Assembly: GCF_001642735.1 (NCBI RefSeq)
Contig: NZ_LWHM01000031.1
Location: 186,001-250,000, forward strand
Reading direction: 5' to 3'
DNA length: 64,000 bases
Source: Pseudohongiella nitratireducens
Lineage (GTDB): Bacteria > Pseudomonadota > Gammaproteobacteria > Pseudomonadales > Pseudohongiellaceae
The position numbers were made by a program, and so were the translations under genes. Below, one piece after another: positions 7,722-16,224 of this stretch (positions are counted from its first letter, which is position 1; the number at the start of each line of letters is the position of its first letter). The notes beneath the pieces were generated by a model. That model was not told where the DNA came from. It saw nothing but the letters and a program-made list of their open reading frames with translations, and did no database searches.

Positions 7722-10021
7722 GACAGCCCCCGATAACGTCGATAAGCCCACTCAGCAAACAACATCAACAGCAGCAACCCCAGCCAGAAAGCATGATGCC
7801 AGATATCTCTGTCAACCTGGCGGGCATAAGGCGTTGGCGCAGAGGCCAGATCCGTTAACATGCTATCCAGCTCTGACAGTTCGTAATATCGTCCCCCTGA
7901 CGAACCGGCCACGCGTTGCAACAGTCGTCTGTCCAACCCGGCATCGTTGTATTCGCGCAGGGACGGGGTGACTGCAAATGAGCCTTGTTGCTCGAGTGTC
8001 GCCCCATCACCGGAAGTGGATGTGACGTCCACCAGCAACTGATAGACTCCCTCATCTGTCGCTGGCAAAGTGGCGCGATAGGTACCATCGTCATTAATGT
8101 CCCAGCTCATGGCCTGCTCGGCAATCTCGCCATTGGGCATTGTGACCTGTAACCAGACAGAAGCGTTATTATCCAGTTCGAACACGTTGTCGCGCACACG
8201 GACTGAAACATCCACCTCATCACCGGCATGGTAGCTTTCCTGGTTCAGTTCAATTTCAACCCGGGCCAGTGCTTCATCTGTCAGCCATCTGGCCATTTGT
8301 CGCCAGAGACGTTCATGGCTGTCATCTTCTGAGGGCATCAGCATTTGCCAGCGCCAGGTACTGGCCGTTGTCAACGCAACACTGCGACCACTGCCATAAC
8401 GCTGAGTTGCCAGCACCGGTAAAGGCTGGCGCTGATACTGTAGATCGGGGTGCTCCAATAATACGGTAGCACCGGCTTTGGCCTGGCCTGTGACATAAAT
8501 GCCCTGCAGCTCTGGCAGATCCTGCCAGCGCGTTCGATTCTCACTGTCACTACTGCCCAGCCTCAGCGCGTTAGCAAATTCACCTTCCGTGGTCAGTACC
8601 GGCGTAAACATAGTACCGGTCGCATGGGCACCCCGGCGAATCCCTCCCTGGAGCTGTCCTGGCAGGCTGTTGCTGCGCACCAGTTCAAGCGGCAGCACAT
8701 CAGACAACGGGGTATCGATAAAGGCATCATCCACCATGCCGCTGACCAGCAGCCCGCCACCGCGTTCGGCCACAAAATCCCGAATCAATCCCAACTGACC
8801 TTCAGAGAAAAAATCCAGCTCTACATCACCGATCAGCAAGCCTTCATAAGCGTAGAGCGCTTCCTTGTCTTCGGGAAAACCTGTGCTCAATTCCAGCGCA
8901 TTTTCAATACCCTGACGATAGAATCGACCTGGCCCGGTCTGCAGGTAAGAGGCCAGCCGCAGATCATCATCCGCATCAAGTGCACGGCGAATAAACTTGA
9001 ATTCATTTCTGGGGTGTCCGTCGACGTAAAGAATGTTTCTGGTTTCCGGCAGGCTATTATCAACCAGGAACTGGTAACGGTTGTTCTCAACCAGGCGCTC
9101 ACCGGTTAACGTTTCGATGCGGGCCTCATAACGAATCGCGGCATTTCTGTCGGGCACTACCGGGAGGGTATAACGCCGCGTCTCCCCATCATTACCCAAT
9201 GCAACCTGTCGGGATGCTACCTGAGTATCACCATCCCAGATAGAAATCTGAACCGCATCGGCCGCAAAACCGGTTTGTGAAACCGACAATTCAACATCCA
9301 CCTGTTCACTATCCAGCAGTGTGGCATCCGAGCGTACATTTCTGATGGCAATATCCGGGGTCACTTCCGGCTGCCCGACACCAACCGTGAACACCGGCAC
9401 CTCCCTGCCGCCCAGTACTTCAGCAGTTGTTGCCGGGTCCAGGTTGCTGTTGTCGCCACCATCACTGATGACGACCACCGCATTCAGGGGCAAACTGCCT
9501 AACTGTTCGCCAACATGGCTGATAGCCGTGGAAATATCTGAGCGGTTATCTGCAGCCGTCAGATCATTCGGCGAATTCAGTCGCCTGACATCCCGGCCGA
9601 AAGCAAATGTCCGGAGCTGATACTGCTCGCGCAAAGCGGATAAAACGGAGGGTGACAAGGCGTTCTGAACCGCCTGAATACGGCTTTGTTGTGAAGTGGA
9701 ACCATCATTGATCTGCATGCTCTGAGAGTCATCAACCAGAATCGCGAGATAGGTTTCCTGGGGATTGGTTTCCCATTCCTGAATAATCGGTCGCAACAGC
9801 ATCAGCAGTAACATCACCAGCGCCATTGAGCGCATGGCGGTCAGGGCAATCCGGTCATTCTGTGTCAGTGGCCGGGTGGTCCGCCCATACAGATACCAGA
9901 CCAGCAGGGGAACAAGTACAACAAGTAATAACACCATGAAAACGGGTACACCACTGGCGAAGACCAGCCGCCCTTCTGCTATTGCCTGCCAAAACCCTTG
10001 AATACCACTAACCCCGTTCAT
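7718..10021 (-). CDS. Membrane VWA-domain protein with glutamine-amidotransferase-like middle region
   Basis: 767 residues. Two N-terminal membrane segments (about 26-45 and 61-79) precede a VWA domain whose MIDAS is intact (DDSQSM, D97-S99-S101). The middle section resembles the class I glutamine-amidotransferase-like fold that often follows VWA in such proteins: 'NILYVDGHPRNEFKFIRRAL', then 'LIRDFVAERGGGLLVSGM' at about 405. A third membrane segment sits at the C-terminus ('AFWLGLLLLMLFAEWAY'), leaving a long periplasmic part with beta-sandwich-like sequence. It starts four bases after the DUF4175 stop. It is a likely membrane partner of MoxR. Confidence 0.88.
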   Translation of the reverse strand: MNGVSGIQGFWQAIAEGRLVFASGVPVFMVLLLVVLVPLLVWYLYGRTTRPLTQNDRIALTAMRSMALVMLLLMLLRPIIQEWETNPQETYLAILVDDSQSMQINDGSTSQQSRIQAVQNALSPSVLSALREQYQLRTFAFGRDVRRLNSPNDLTAADNRSDISTAISHVGEQLGSLPLNAVVVISDGGDNSNLDPATTAEVLGGREVPVFTVGVGQPEVTPDIAIRNVRSDATLLDSEQVDVELSVSQTGFAADAVQISIWDGDTQVASRQVALGNDGETRRYTLPVVPDRNAAIRYEARIETLTGERLVENNRYQFLVDNSLPETRNILYVDGHPRNEFKFIRRALDADDDLRLASYLQTGPGRFYRQGIENALELSTGFPEDKEALYAYEGLLIGDVELDFFSEGQLGLIRDFVAERGGGLLVSGMVDDAFIDTPLSDVLPLELVRSNSLPGQLQGGIRRGAHATGTMFTPVLTTEGEFANALRLGSSDSENRTRWQDLPELQGIYVTGQAKAGATVLLEHPDLQYQRQPLPVLATQRYGSGRSVALTTASTWRWQMLMPSEDDSHERLWRQMARWLTDEALARVEIELNQESYHAGDEVDVSVRVRDNVFELDNNASVWLQVTMPNGEIAEQAMSWDINDDGTYRATLPATDEGVYQLLVDVTSTSGDGATLEQQGSFAVTPSLREYNDAGLDRRLLQRVAGSSGGRYYELSELDSMLTDLASAPTPYARQVDRDIWHHAFWLGLLLLMLFAEWAYRRYRGLS

Positions 10022-10024
10022 GTT

Positions 10025-13000
10025 TTACTGCGCACTGCCTCCGTTTTCTGACAGGGCCCGATAGTAATCCTCTATCTGATCCCGGTACCGCTCTGGTATA
10101 TCTTCCTCGGAGACGTTAAACAAACGCTGGCTGACTGCCGAGAGCTCCGCGGCCGCTCTCAGTTGTGACTCCAGTTCCACCAGTGGGGTCAGAATCGACT
10201 CCAGCAGCTCTGGCTGGCTGAGAAAATCCTCAATACTTTGCTGGCTGATTTCGTCACTGACCGACCGGGCATTACCCCATAACGCCGCGTCACCAAACTG
10301 AGGGCCCTGCCAGGGCTGTTGCGGCATACCTTCACCTTGCTGGCCTCCGCGAGCTGTTTGTCCGGCATTCCCACTATCAGCCTGTGTGCCTGCCTGTGCA
10401 GCTGCCTCACCTCGCTGACCACCTGGCTGCTCACCTGTTTGAGAGCCAGGCTGACGCGACTGACTGGCACGCTGCCCCCGTTGCGTGCCAGCACCTTGCT
10501 GCTGTGCCTGCGGATCGAGTTGCTCACGTACCTGCTGGGCCAGTTGCTGAGACCGGGCCAGACGCTCACGCATGTCTGCGACAGACTCTCCATTCTGTGT
10601 ACCGGGTTGCCCTTGCTGGCCCTGCTGGCCGTTGTTCTGTAACGCTTCGCGCAATGCTTCAAGCTGGTTGCGCAACTCACTGGCATCACCGGCTACCTGT
10701 TGCAGGGCTGACTGACCCTGCTGCCCTGCACCCGGCGCACCTGGCTGCAAGGCCTGTAACTGCTGACTCAGGGACTGCATGGACTCATCCACTTCTTCCT
10801 CAATATCAACAGCCAGATTAACCATGCCGTTGCGCAACACCCGACCACTGGCTTCCATTCTCTCCTCCAGCGAGCGAATGGCACGATTGGCTTCCTGAGC
10901 CTGGCGAATCAATGCCTGTTCATCATTACCGGCACGGGCAATCACCGCACGTAACATTTCTTCCAGGGATTCCAGTTCCTGTTGCTGGCGTTGGCGTTCA
11001 CTAAGCAACCGTTGCACATCTTCGTTATTCATACTGGACTGACGAGACTGCCCCACACCCTGTTGGCGGTTCAGATCCTGCAACTCACTTTGCAGGCTTT
11101 GTTGCTGCTGTCGTAATGCTTCAGCACGTTGCGCCAGAGACTGGACCAGTTGATTACCCGCTTGTTCCCCCTCACTGGCCAACTGCTGTTGTTGTTGTCG
11201 CAGACTTTCCGCAGCACGCTGACTGCGTGCCGCCGCCTGTGAAGGTGTTGCTGCTTCTGAGGCATCCTGCATTTGCTGCAATGCCTGCCTGACCTGAGCC
11301 AGACCATCATTCTGACCGCCCTGTTGACCACCCTGGCTGTTGGCTGGCGAAGATGGCTGCTGCCCGGACTGATTACCTTGCGCCTGGCGTCGCCGGCTCA
11401 TTTGCTGTTCCAGTTGCGCCAGCTCCTGAGTCAGCTGCTCCTGCTCCCGACGCAACCGCTCCAGTTCGCGTCGCTGTTCTTCTTCAGACATCTGGTCGAG
11501 GCGGCGCGACAGGTTTCGCTGTGCCTGACTCAAGCCTTCCTGGCGACGAGCCAGTTGCTCCAGGCGACTCGCTTCTTCGCTGGCTTGCTGGGATTGACCT
11601 GCCTGGCGCGGGTTTTCGTAACGATTCTCGTTCTGCCCCATTTCCATATCGAACAACTCACGCAAATCTTCGCGTTCCTGTTGCTGTCCGCCACCACCGC
11701 CCCCGCCAGCAGTGCGCTGAAAATTAACATCCGTTTCATTAATTTCTGCTTCGGCACGCAATACATATTGCAAGGCCTGCTGCTCAGGTGCCATGGCGCT
11801 GGTCAGGGCTTCGCCATCGAGGTCTGTTGCCGCCAGCTCCATCTGCTCGATCGCCTGCTGCAAATAGGTCACCGCGTTACCATAACTGTCATCAGCAAAG
11901 TTCAATCGCTCAGACAGGCGATCAATCGACATCGATGCCCGTTCCATCGCCTCTCGCTGGGATGTTGCCACTACCGCCACATCATCACTGAACTGCTCAG
12001 CACTCAACTCGGCCTGCTGCTGCCTGAGCCTCCATGTCGCCGCAATGATGTCTTTCTGCAGCGTCACGAGAGCGCTCGAGCTGTCGTTCCCGCCCATGCC
12101 TCCGCCGCCCTGTTGACCACCAGCCGACTCTCGAAACACCTGGTCTGTTGGAATGACCTGCAGGAAGTAGATGTCCGACACCACTTCCTGTGGGCCATCA
12201 AGGCCATTATTGTCAGAGAGTGTCAGGTAATAGCTGACAAAATCGCCTGGCTGAACCTGTAGATCTTCCAGATAGACCAATTGATTGCCGCTGACATTCT
12301 GCAACCCTGGTTCGGGAAGGAAGTTTACCCGTTGCTCTTCGCTGCCTATTACACTGTAGTGCAGGTCGAAAGCCGTCAATCCGTAATCATCACTGGCATC
12401 TATCGCCAGAACCACTTCTTCCAAGGGCATCACATCCTGGTCTCGACCGGGACTGATCAAGGCCAGCTCGGGCGGCATATCCGGAATCACCCGGATATAC
12501 CAGGGCTCCGGATCTTCGCTTTGCAATTGCTCGAAATCGCTGGCAAACACCTGGTAAGACATATCTGTCTCGGCTGTCAGCGTAACCTCGCCGGTGTCGC
12601 CATCCACATTAACAGGGAGTTCACTACCATCTTCGAGGCGTAAAAATGCACTGGCGACCGGTTTATTGAACTGCAACTGCATGGCCACTTCCGTGCCTTC
12701 CGGTACCAACGCATCACCGGTATCCTCGCTGCTGTCATCCTCTTGTCCGGTGTAATCAGGGTAGTCGAACGCCAGGTCAATCTGTTCAGCGCGCGGCAAA
12801 TCAAACACGCTGATATCGAACTCCTGGCTTTGCGCCGGATCCGCGACACCGGCACTGAAGCTGGCGGTCACGTAATAGCGCATATCATCTTCGACTGACG
12901 CCAGCTCATAGCCATAAACAGCGCTATCACTGCCGGCTCCCTGCTCCTGCATGGGTAATTCGCGCCAGTTAACCTGGTCGCCCTGCACCCAGAGGGTCAC

Positions 13001-13738
13001 TTGCGTGGGGATGGCATTCTCGATACGAACCGAAATATTGGCAGGGTCTCCACGCTGTAACCGCATGGCCCCTGGCTCTACTGCCAGATTAACCGGCAGG
13101 GCCGGAGTGGCATCTGTGACCAGGTCAGGCGTTGCTGGCCCGGCAAAAGGCCACACGATACGCCCCGCCCCCAGACGGAGGAATTCAACACTAAGCAAAG
13201 ACATCACCAGTGTTAAAGACCCGGCTGCGGCCAGGCCCACAATCAATAGTGGTGCTCTACTGTCACTGACCTGGCGTTGAATCAATTCATGACGCTGTTT
13301 GAGATGATCTTCTGCATCTTCCCAGAGCTTTTCCACAAAGCGGCGCGAAACACCACGTGAGGCAAGGTCATCCGTACTGGAAAACTCCATGGAAGTCAGA
13401 ATGCGTTGCTCGAAATCCGGCAATTCTTTCTCAATCTGGCGCACGATTGCCTGGTCATCAGCACGCGTGCGTATCAGTCTGGCAGTGACAATCGTCACCG
13501 TGCCGAGCAGCAGAATAATCCACAGGGAGATAAGCAATGCGGTCCAGAGCGGGCCGGAAGGTAATGCCGAAGCAAGCACGGCGAGTGCCGTCAACCCCAG
13601 CAACAGAACGCCGGCAGCCACCGCAATATGAACGAACAGAGCCAATAACCATTGACGACGACGCAACCCGGCCAGGGTCACCCGCATCTGGCCAACCTGA
13701 TGTCCGCTTTCAACGTCTGTGTCAGTGGAAATTCCCAT
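10025..13738 (-). CDS. DUF4175 family protein, very glutamine-rich
   Basis: 1237 residues from the ATG at 13738; an in-frame TTG at 13774 is possible. Two N-terminal membrane segments (about 30-80) and a third near residue 160-180 are followed by a beta-rich extracytoplasmic part. From about residue 670 to 1150 the protein is dominated by glutamine, with long predicted coiled coil ('QEGLSQAQRNLSRRLDQM', 'QQQLASEGEQAG'). This layout is that of DUF4175 proteins. It is the first gene of the MoxR operon and is probably a large periplasmic scaffold. Function is not established for the family. Confidence 0.85.
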   Translation of the reverse strand: MGISTDTDVESGHQVGQMRVTLAGLRRRQWLLALFVHIAVAAGVLLLGLTALAVLASALPSGPLWTALLISLWIILLLGTVTIVTARLIRTRADDQAIVRQIEKELPDFEQRILTSMEFSSTDDLASRGVSRRFVEKLWEDAEDHLKQRHELIQRQVSDSRAPLLIVGLAAAGSLTLVMSLLSVEFLRLGAGRIVWPFAGPATPDLVTDATPALPVNLAVEPGAMRLQRGDPANISVRIENAIPTQVTLWVQGDQVNWRELPMQEQGAGSDSAVYGYELASVEDDMRYYVTASFSAGVADPAQSQEFDISVFDLPRAEQIDLAFDYPDYTGQEDDSSEDTGDALVPEGTEVAMQLQFNKPVASAFLRLEDGSELPVNVDGDTGEVTLTAETDMSYQVFASDFEQLQSEDPEPWYIRVIPDMPPELALISPGRDQDVMPLEEVVLAIDASDDYGLTAFDLHYSVIGSEEQRVNFLPEPGLQNVSGNQLVYLEDLQVQPGDFVSYYLTLSDNNGLDGPQEVVSDIYFLQVIPTDQVFRESAGGQQGGGGMGGNDSSSALVTLQKDIIAATWRLRQQQAELSAEQFSDDVAVVATSQREAMERASMSIDRLSERLNFADDSYGNAVTYLQQAIEQMELAATDLDGEALTSAMAPEQQALQYVLRAEAEINETDVNFQRTAGGGGGGGQQQEREDLRELFDMEMGQNENRYENPRQAGQSQQASEEASRLEQLARRQEGLSQAQRNLSRRLDQMSEEEQRRELERLRREQEQLTQELAQLEQQMSRRRQAQGNQSGQQPSSPANSQGGQQGGQNDGLAQVRQALQQMQDASEAATPSQAAARSQRAAESLRQQQQQLASEGEQAGNQLVQSLAQRAEALRQQQQSLQSELQDLNRQQGVGQSRQSSMNNEDVQRLLSERQRQQQELESLEEMLRAVIARAGNDEQALIRQAQEANRAIRSLEERMEASGRVLRNGMVNLAVDIEEEVDESMQSLSQQLQALQPGAPGAGQQGQSALQQVAGDASELRNQLEALREALQNNGQQGQQGQPGTQNGESVADMRERLARSQQLAQQVREQLDPQAQQQGAGTQRGQRASQSRQPGSQTGEQPGGQRGEAAAQAGTQADSGNAGQTARGGQQGEGMPQQPWQGPQFGDAALWGNARSVSDEISQQSIEDFLSQPELLESILTPLVELESQLRAAAELSAVSQRLFNVSEEDIPERYRDQIEDYYRALSENGGSAQ

Positions 13739-13847
13739 AGGCAGCTCATCGTTATTGTAATGCCGACTCTTCAACTATCCCATCATCAGGCACTGTGACG
13801 CAAGGGAATCTGACGGCAGCCGGACTCATTTGAGCGAAGCAGGCCAA

Positions 13848-14474
13848 TTAAAGTCTGCGGAGTTTCACCGCGCGATAGTGATCACAATTTTCCGGATAGA
13901 CATGGATTTTACGCGCTTGCAGGTCTGTACATAATGTATCCAGGCTCCAGTAGTGCTGCAGTGTTTCCAGGGTGTGACGAGTGGGTTGTGTTAGAGCCAG
14001 TTTCCCGGCGTCATGTTCAGCCAGGGCCAGGGTTGGTCTTACCCATTTATGATCCAGTATCTCTTGTTGATCGACGCGAACCTCAGTCTGCTCATGAACG
14101 GGACACAAAAAGAACCAGGTCGCAAATCGTCTGGCGAATCCAGCGGGAGTGGTCCAGTGCGCAATACTGAATAACGCGTCTGGTGACAGGGTTAACCCGG
14201 CTTCCTCGTACGTTTCCCGGGTTGCTGCGTGGATAGCGGCCAGGAACGCCCTGTCAGTATCAACAAGCTCCTGGCTATCACGGGTCTGCGGATAATCATC
14301 AGGCTCAACACAACCGCCCGGAAACACCCAGGTCCCCCCAAACGCAATCTGCTTGTTACGCAGAAGAAGCAAGGTTTCCAGATGACCAGAGCCTGCGGGT
14401 GATTGCCTGACCAATATCACCGTGCTTGCCGGTGCCGGGTTCGTCGAAGCTGGATTCGCCGGAGCTCGATTCAT
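13848..14474 (-). CDS. NUDIX hydrolase
   Basis: 208 residues. A Nudix box is visible but stretched: 'WVFPGGCVEPDD' at 49-60 and 'RETYEEAGL' at 86-94, with an insertion between the glycine part and the helix. All metal-binding glutamates (REx3EExGL-type) are present. The long insertion and C-terminal 'ENCDHYRAVKLRRL' recall the NUDT19/NUDT7-like group, which acts on coenzyme A or acyl-CoA diphosphates, but substrate assignment is speculative. The gene precedes the MoxR operon by about 110 bases and has its own promoter-like sequence upstream. Confidence 0.85.
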   Translation of the reverse strand: MNRAPANPASTNPAPASTVILVRQSPAGSGHLETLLLLRNKQIAFGGTWVFPGGCVEPDDYPQTRDSQELVDTDRAFLAAIHAATRETYEEAGLTLSPDALFSIAHWTTPAGFARRFATWFFLCPVHEQTEVRVDQQEILDHKWVRPTLALAEHDAGKLALTQPTRHTLETLQHYWSLDTLCTDLQARKIHVYPENCDHYRAVKLRRL

Positions 14475-14494
14475 AGTGCCCGAATCTCATTATT

Positions 14495-14523
14495 GTTATA
14501 TCTGCCTACCTGTTTCTAAACAA
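14495..14523 (-). promoter_or_regulatory. Sigma-70-like promoter upstream of the NUDIX gene
   Basis: Read on the minus strand, TTGTTT (14523-14518) is separated by exactly 17 bases from TATAAC (14500-14495). The -10 ends about 20 bases upstream of the NUDIX start codon, so the leader would be very short. Assigned by eye from consensus and spacing only. Confidence 0.45.
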
Positions 14524-14619
14524 TTACACACGATGAAGCAAGCAACGGCAGTAAACGATTCTTGACGAATCTTTACAATTTTCAGAAAAACTCACTCAGT
14601 AACCAAATTCCCCATGACA

Positions 14620-16188
14620 TTAATCTGCTTTACCCAGTTTATGCTTAAGAACTTTACCCGAAGGGGCTGTTGGTAATTGCGATACCAGATGAACGCGTGA
14701 CGGTCGTTTATAAGCCGTTAACCTGGGCTTTAAAAAAGCAAGCAGGCCCGCCTCACTCAGTTGGCAACCCGGCCGGGGTTGTACCCAGGCAACCACGTCT
14801 TCATTCCCTGGCACGGTCTCACCCACAACCGCACACAGCAGCACATCAGGATGATCCAGGATCGCAGCCTCCACTTCAGGCGGGTATACATTGAACCCGG
14901 AATGAATAATCAGTTCCTTGCTGCGGCCAGCTATAGTGAGATTGCCTGCCTCATCCTCCCAGACCATATCACCGGTATTGAGAAAACCCGCTTCATCCAG
15001 TGTCGCCCGGGTTGCCTCGGGATTACGGAAATAACCGGGCATGATACTGGGGCCGCGCACATGCAATTCACCAATTTCGCCTCGCCTGACCTCCTTGCCG
15101 TCGGCTCCCAGCACTCGCGTTACCAGCCCGGGCAAGGGCTGCCCCACACTGCTGGAAGCCAGCCTGTCAAAGCGACGCACCTGACAGATGGTAGGGCCAC
15201 TTTCAGTCATGCCGTAACCATTGAGTAACGGCAGACCGAAAGTCGACTCCGCATTTTGCTTTATGGCCGGGTCCAGAGGTGCGCCTCCGCTATACATAAA
15301 GCGCAGGTCGGGAGCGACCGGTTTTGACAGACCGGCACTGGCAATATAATCCGTCAGCTTGGCATACATGGCCGGGACGCCGAAGATGCCGGTCACCGAC
15401 TGTTCACGAATCGTCCGGGTCATAATCTCAGGATCAAAACGATCCGCCACCACAAAGTGAGCCCCATAATGCAGTGCCGAGAGAAAGACGGCAGACAGGC
15501 CAAAGACATGCGAGACCGGCAACACCAGATAAATACGATCCTGTTGACTCAGACCACGCAACGCACCGCTGATCGCGGCAATAAACATGATATTGCGATG
15601 CGTGAGCATCACCCCTTTTGGCGCCCCCGTAGTGCCTGTGGTGTAGATAAGACAAAACACGTCTTCCATCCCTGGCTCTGGCTCAATACCGGAGTCACTG
15701 GCGTCATGCATCACCATGCCTGCCTGGCCGCCACCCAGGGAAATCGTATCGGTCACGCCTGAGGTATCCAGTCGTTTCCAGTGACGACTGGCAGCTTCGG
15801 AATCGAGAAAAAACAGCTCAGCCACAGGCTGACAATGTCCAGCGATTCGCGCAATTTCATCCTCGGCCATACGGGCATTGACGATGACGGGCCAGGCACC
15901 CAGTTCGCTAAGTGCCAGAATCGCCACCAGCAATGGTACGCAATTTTCATTTACCAGCATGACACGATGACCGGCCTCAATACCTTGTTGAGCAAGAAAA
16001 GCCTTACTTTCACTGATTTCTCCGGCCAGCTCCCGATAGCTAAAGTCACGCCCCAGGTGATCGCTGATTGCCGGTGCATCTGGCGCATGTTCAGCCCAGT
16101 AACTCACCGCTGAGCTCACTTTTGCCGGCAGTGTTTGCAGAATCTGCTCTACCGATTGACCCAGATACTGTTCATCATTAGATTGCAT
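14620..16188 (-). CDS. AMP-dependent acyl-CoA synthetase/ligase
   Basis: 522 residues from the ATG at 16188, which has GGGA upstream. Longer in-frame starts (16239, 16320) run into the divergent gene at 16225 and are less likely. The AMP-binding signature 'IYTTGTTGAPKGVMLTHRN', the adenine-binding 'NGYGMTESGPT', the hinge 'GDMVWEDEAGNLTIAGRSKELI' and the C-terminal lysine region 'PTAPSGKVLKHKLG' are all present. It is therefore a complete class I adenylate-forming enzyme that activates a carboxylic acid to its CoA thioester. The chain length of the substrate cannot be read from sequence. No acyl-CoA dehydrogenase or thiolase lies nearby. Confidence 0.9.
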   Translation of the reverse strand: MQSNDEQYLGQSVEQILQTLPAKVSSAVSYWAEHAPDAPAISDHLGRDFSYRELAGEISESKAFLAQQGIEAGHRVMLVNENCVPLLVAILALSELGAWPVIVNARMAEDEIARIAGHCQPVAELFFLDSEAASRHWKRLDTSGVTDTISLGGGQAGMVMHDASDSGIEPEPGMEDVFCLIYTTGTTGAPKGVMLTHRNIMFIAAISGALRGLSQQDRIYLVLPVSHVFGLSAVFLSALHYGAHFVVADRFDPEIMTRTIREQSVTGIFGVPAMYAKLTDYIASAGLSKPVAPDLRFMYSGGAPLDPAIKQNAESTFGLPLLNGYGMTESGPTICQVRRFDRLASSSVGQPLPGLVTRVLGADGKEVRRGEIGELHVRGPSIMPGYFRNPEATRATLDEAGFLNTGDMVWEDEAGNLTIAGRSKELIIHSGFNVYPPEVEAAILDHPDVLLCAVVGETVPGNEDVVAWVQPRPGCQLSEAGLLAFLKPRLTAYKRPSRVHLVSQLPTAPSGKVLKHKLGKAD

Positions 16189-16224
16189 TACATCATTCCC
16201 TGATTCATTACTTGTGAAAATCGC

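Noticed and set aside
10300-11600. Tandem repeat array in the DUF4175 gene
   Set aside because: The bias is at the amino-acid level (glutamine codons) and no regular DNA period is visible.
11273-12262. 329-codon open frame opposite DUF4175
   Set aside because: Leucine-rich translation of the glutamine-coding strand (CAG read as CTG); no start signal and no motif.
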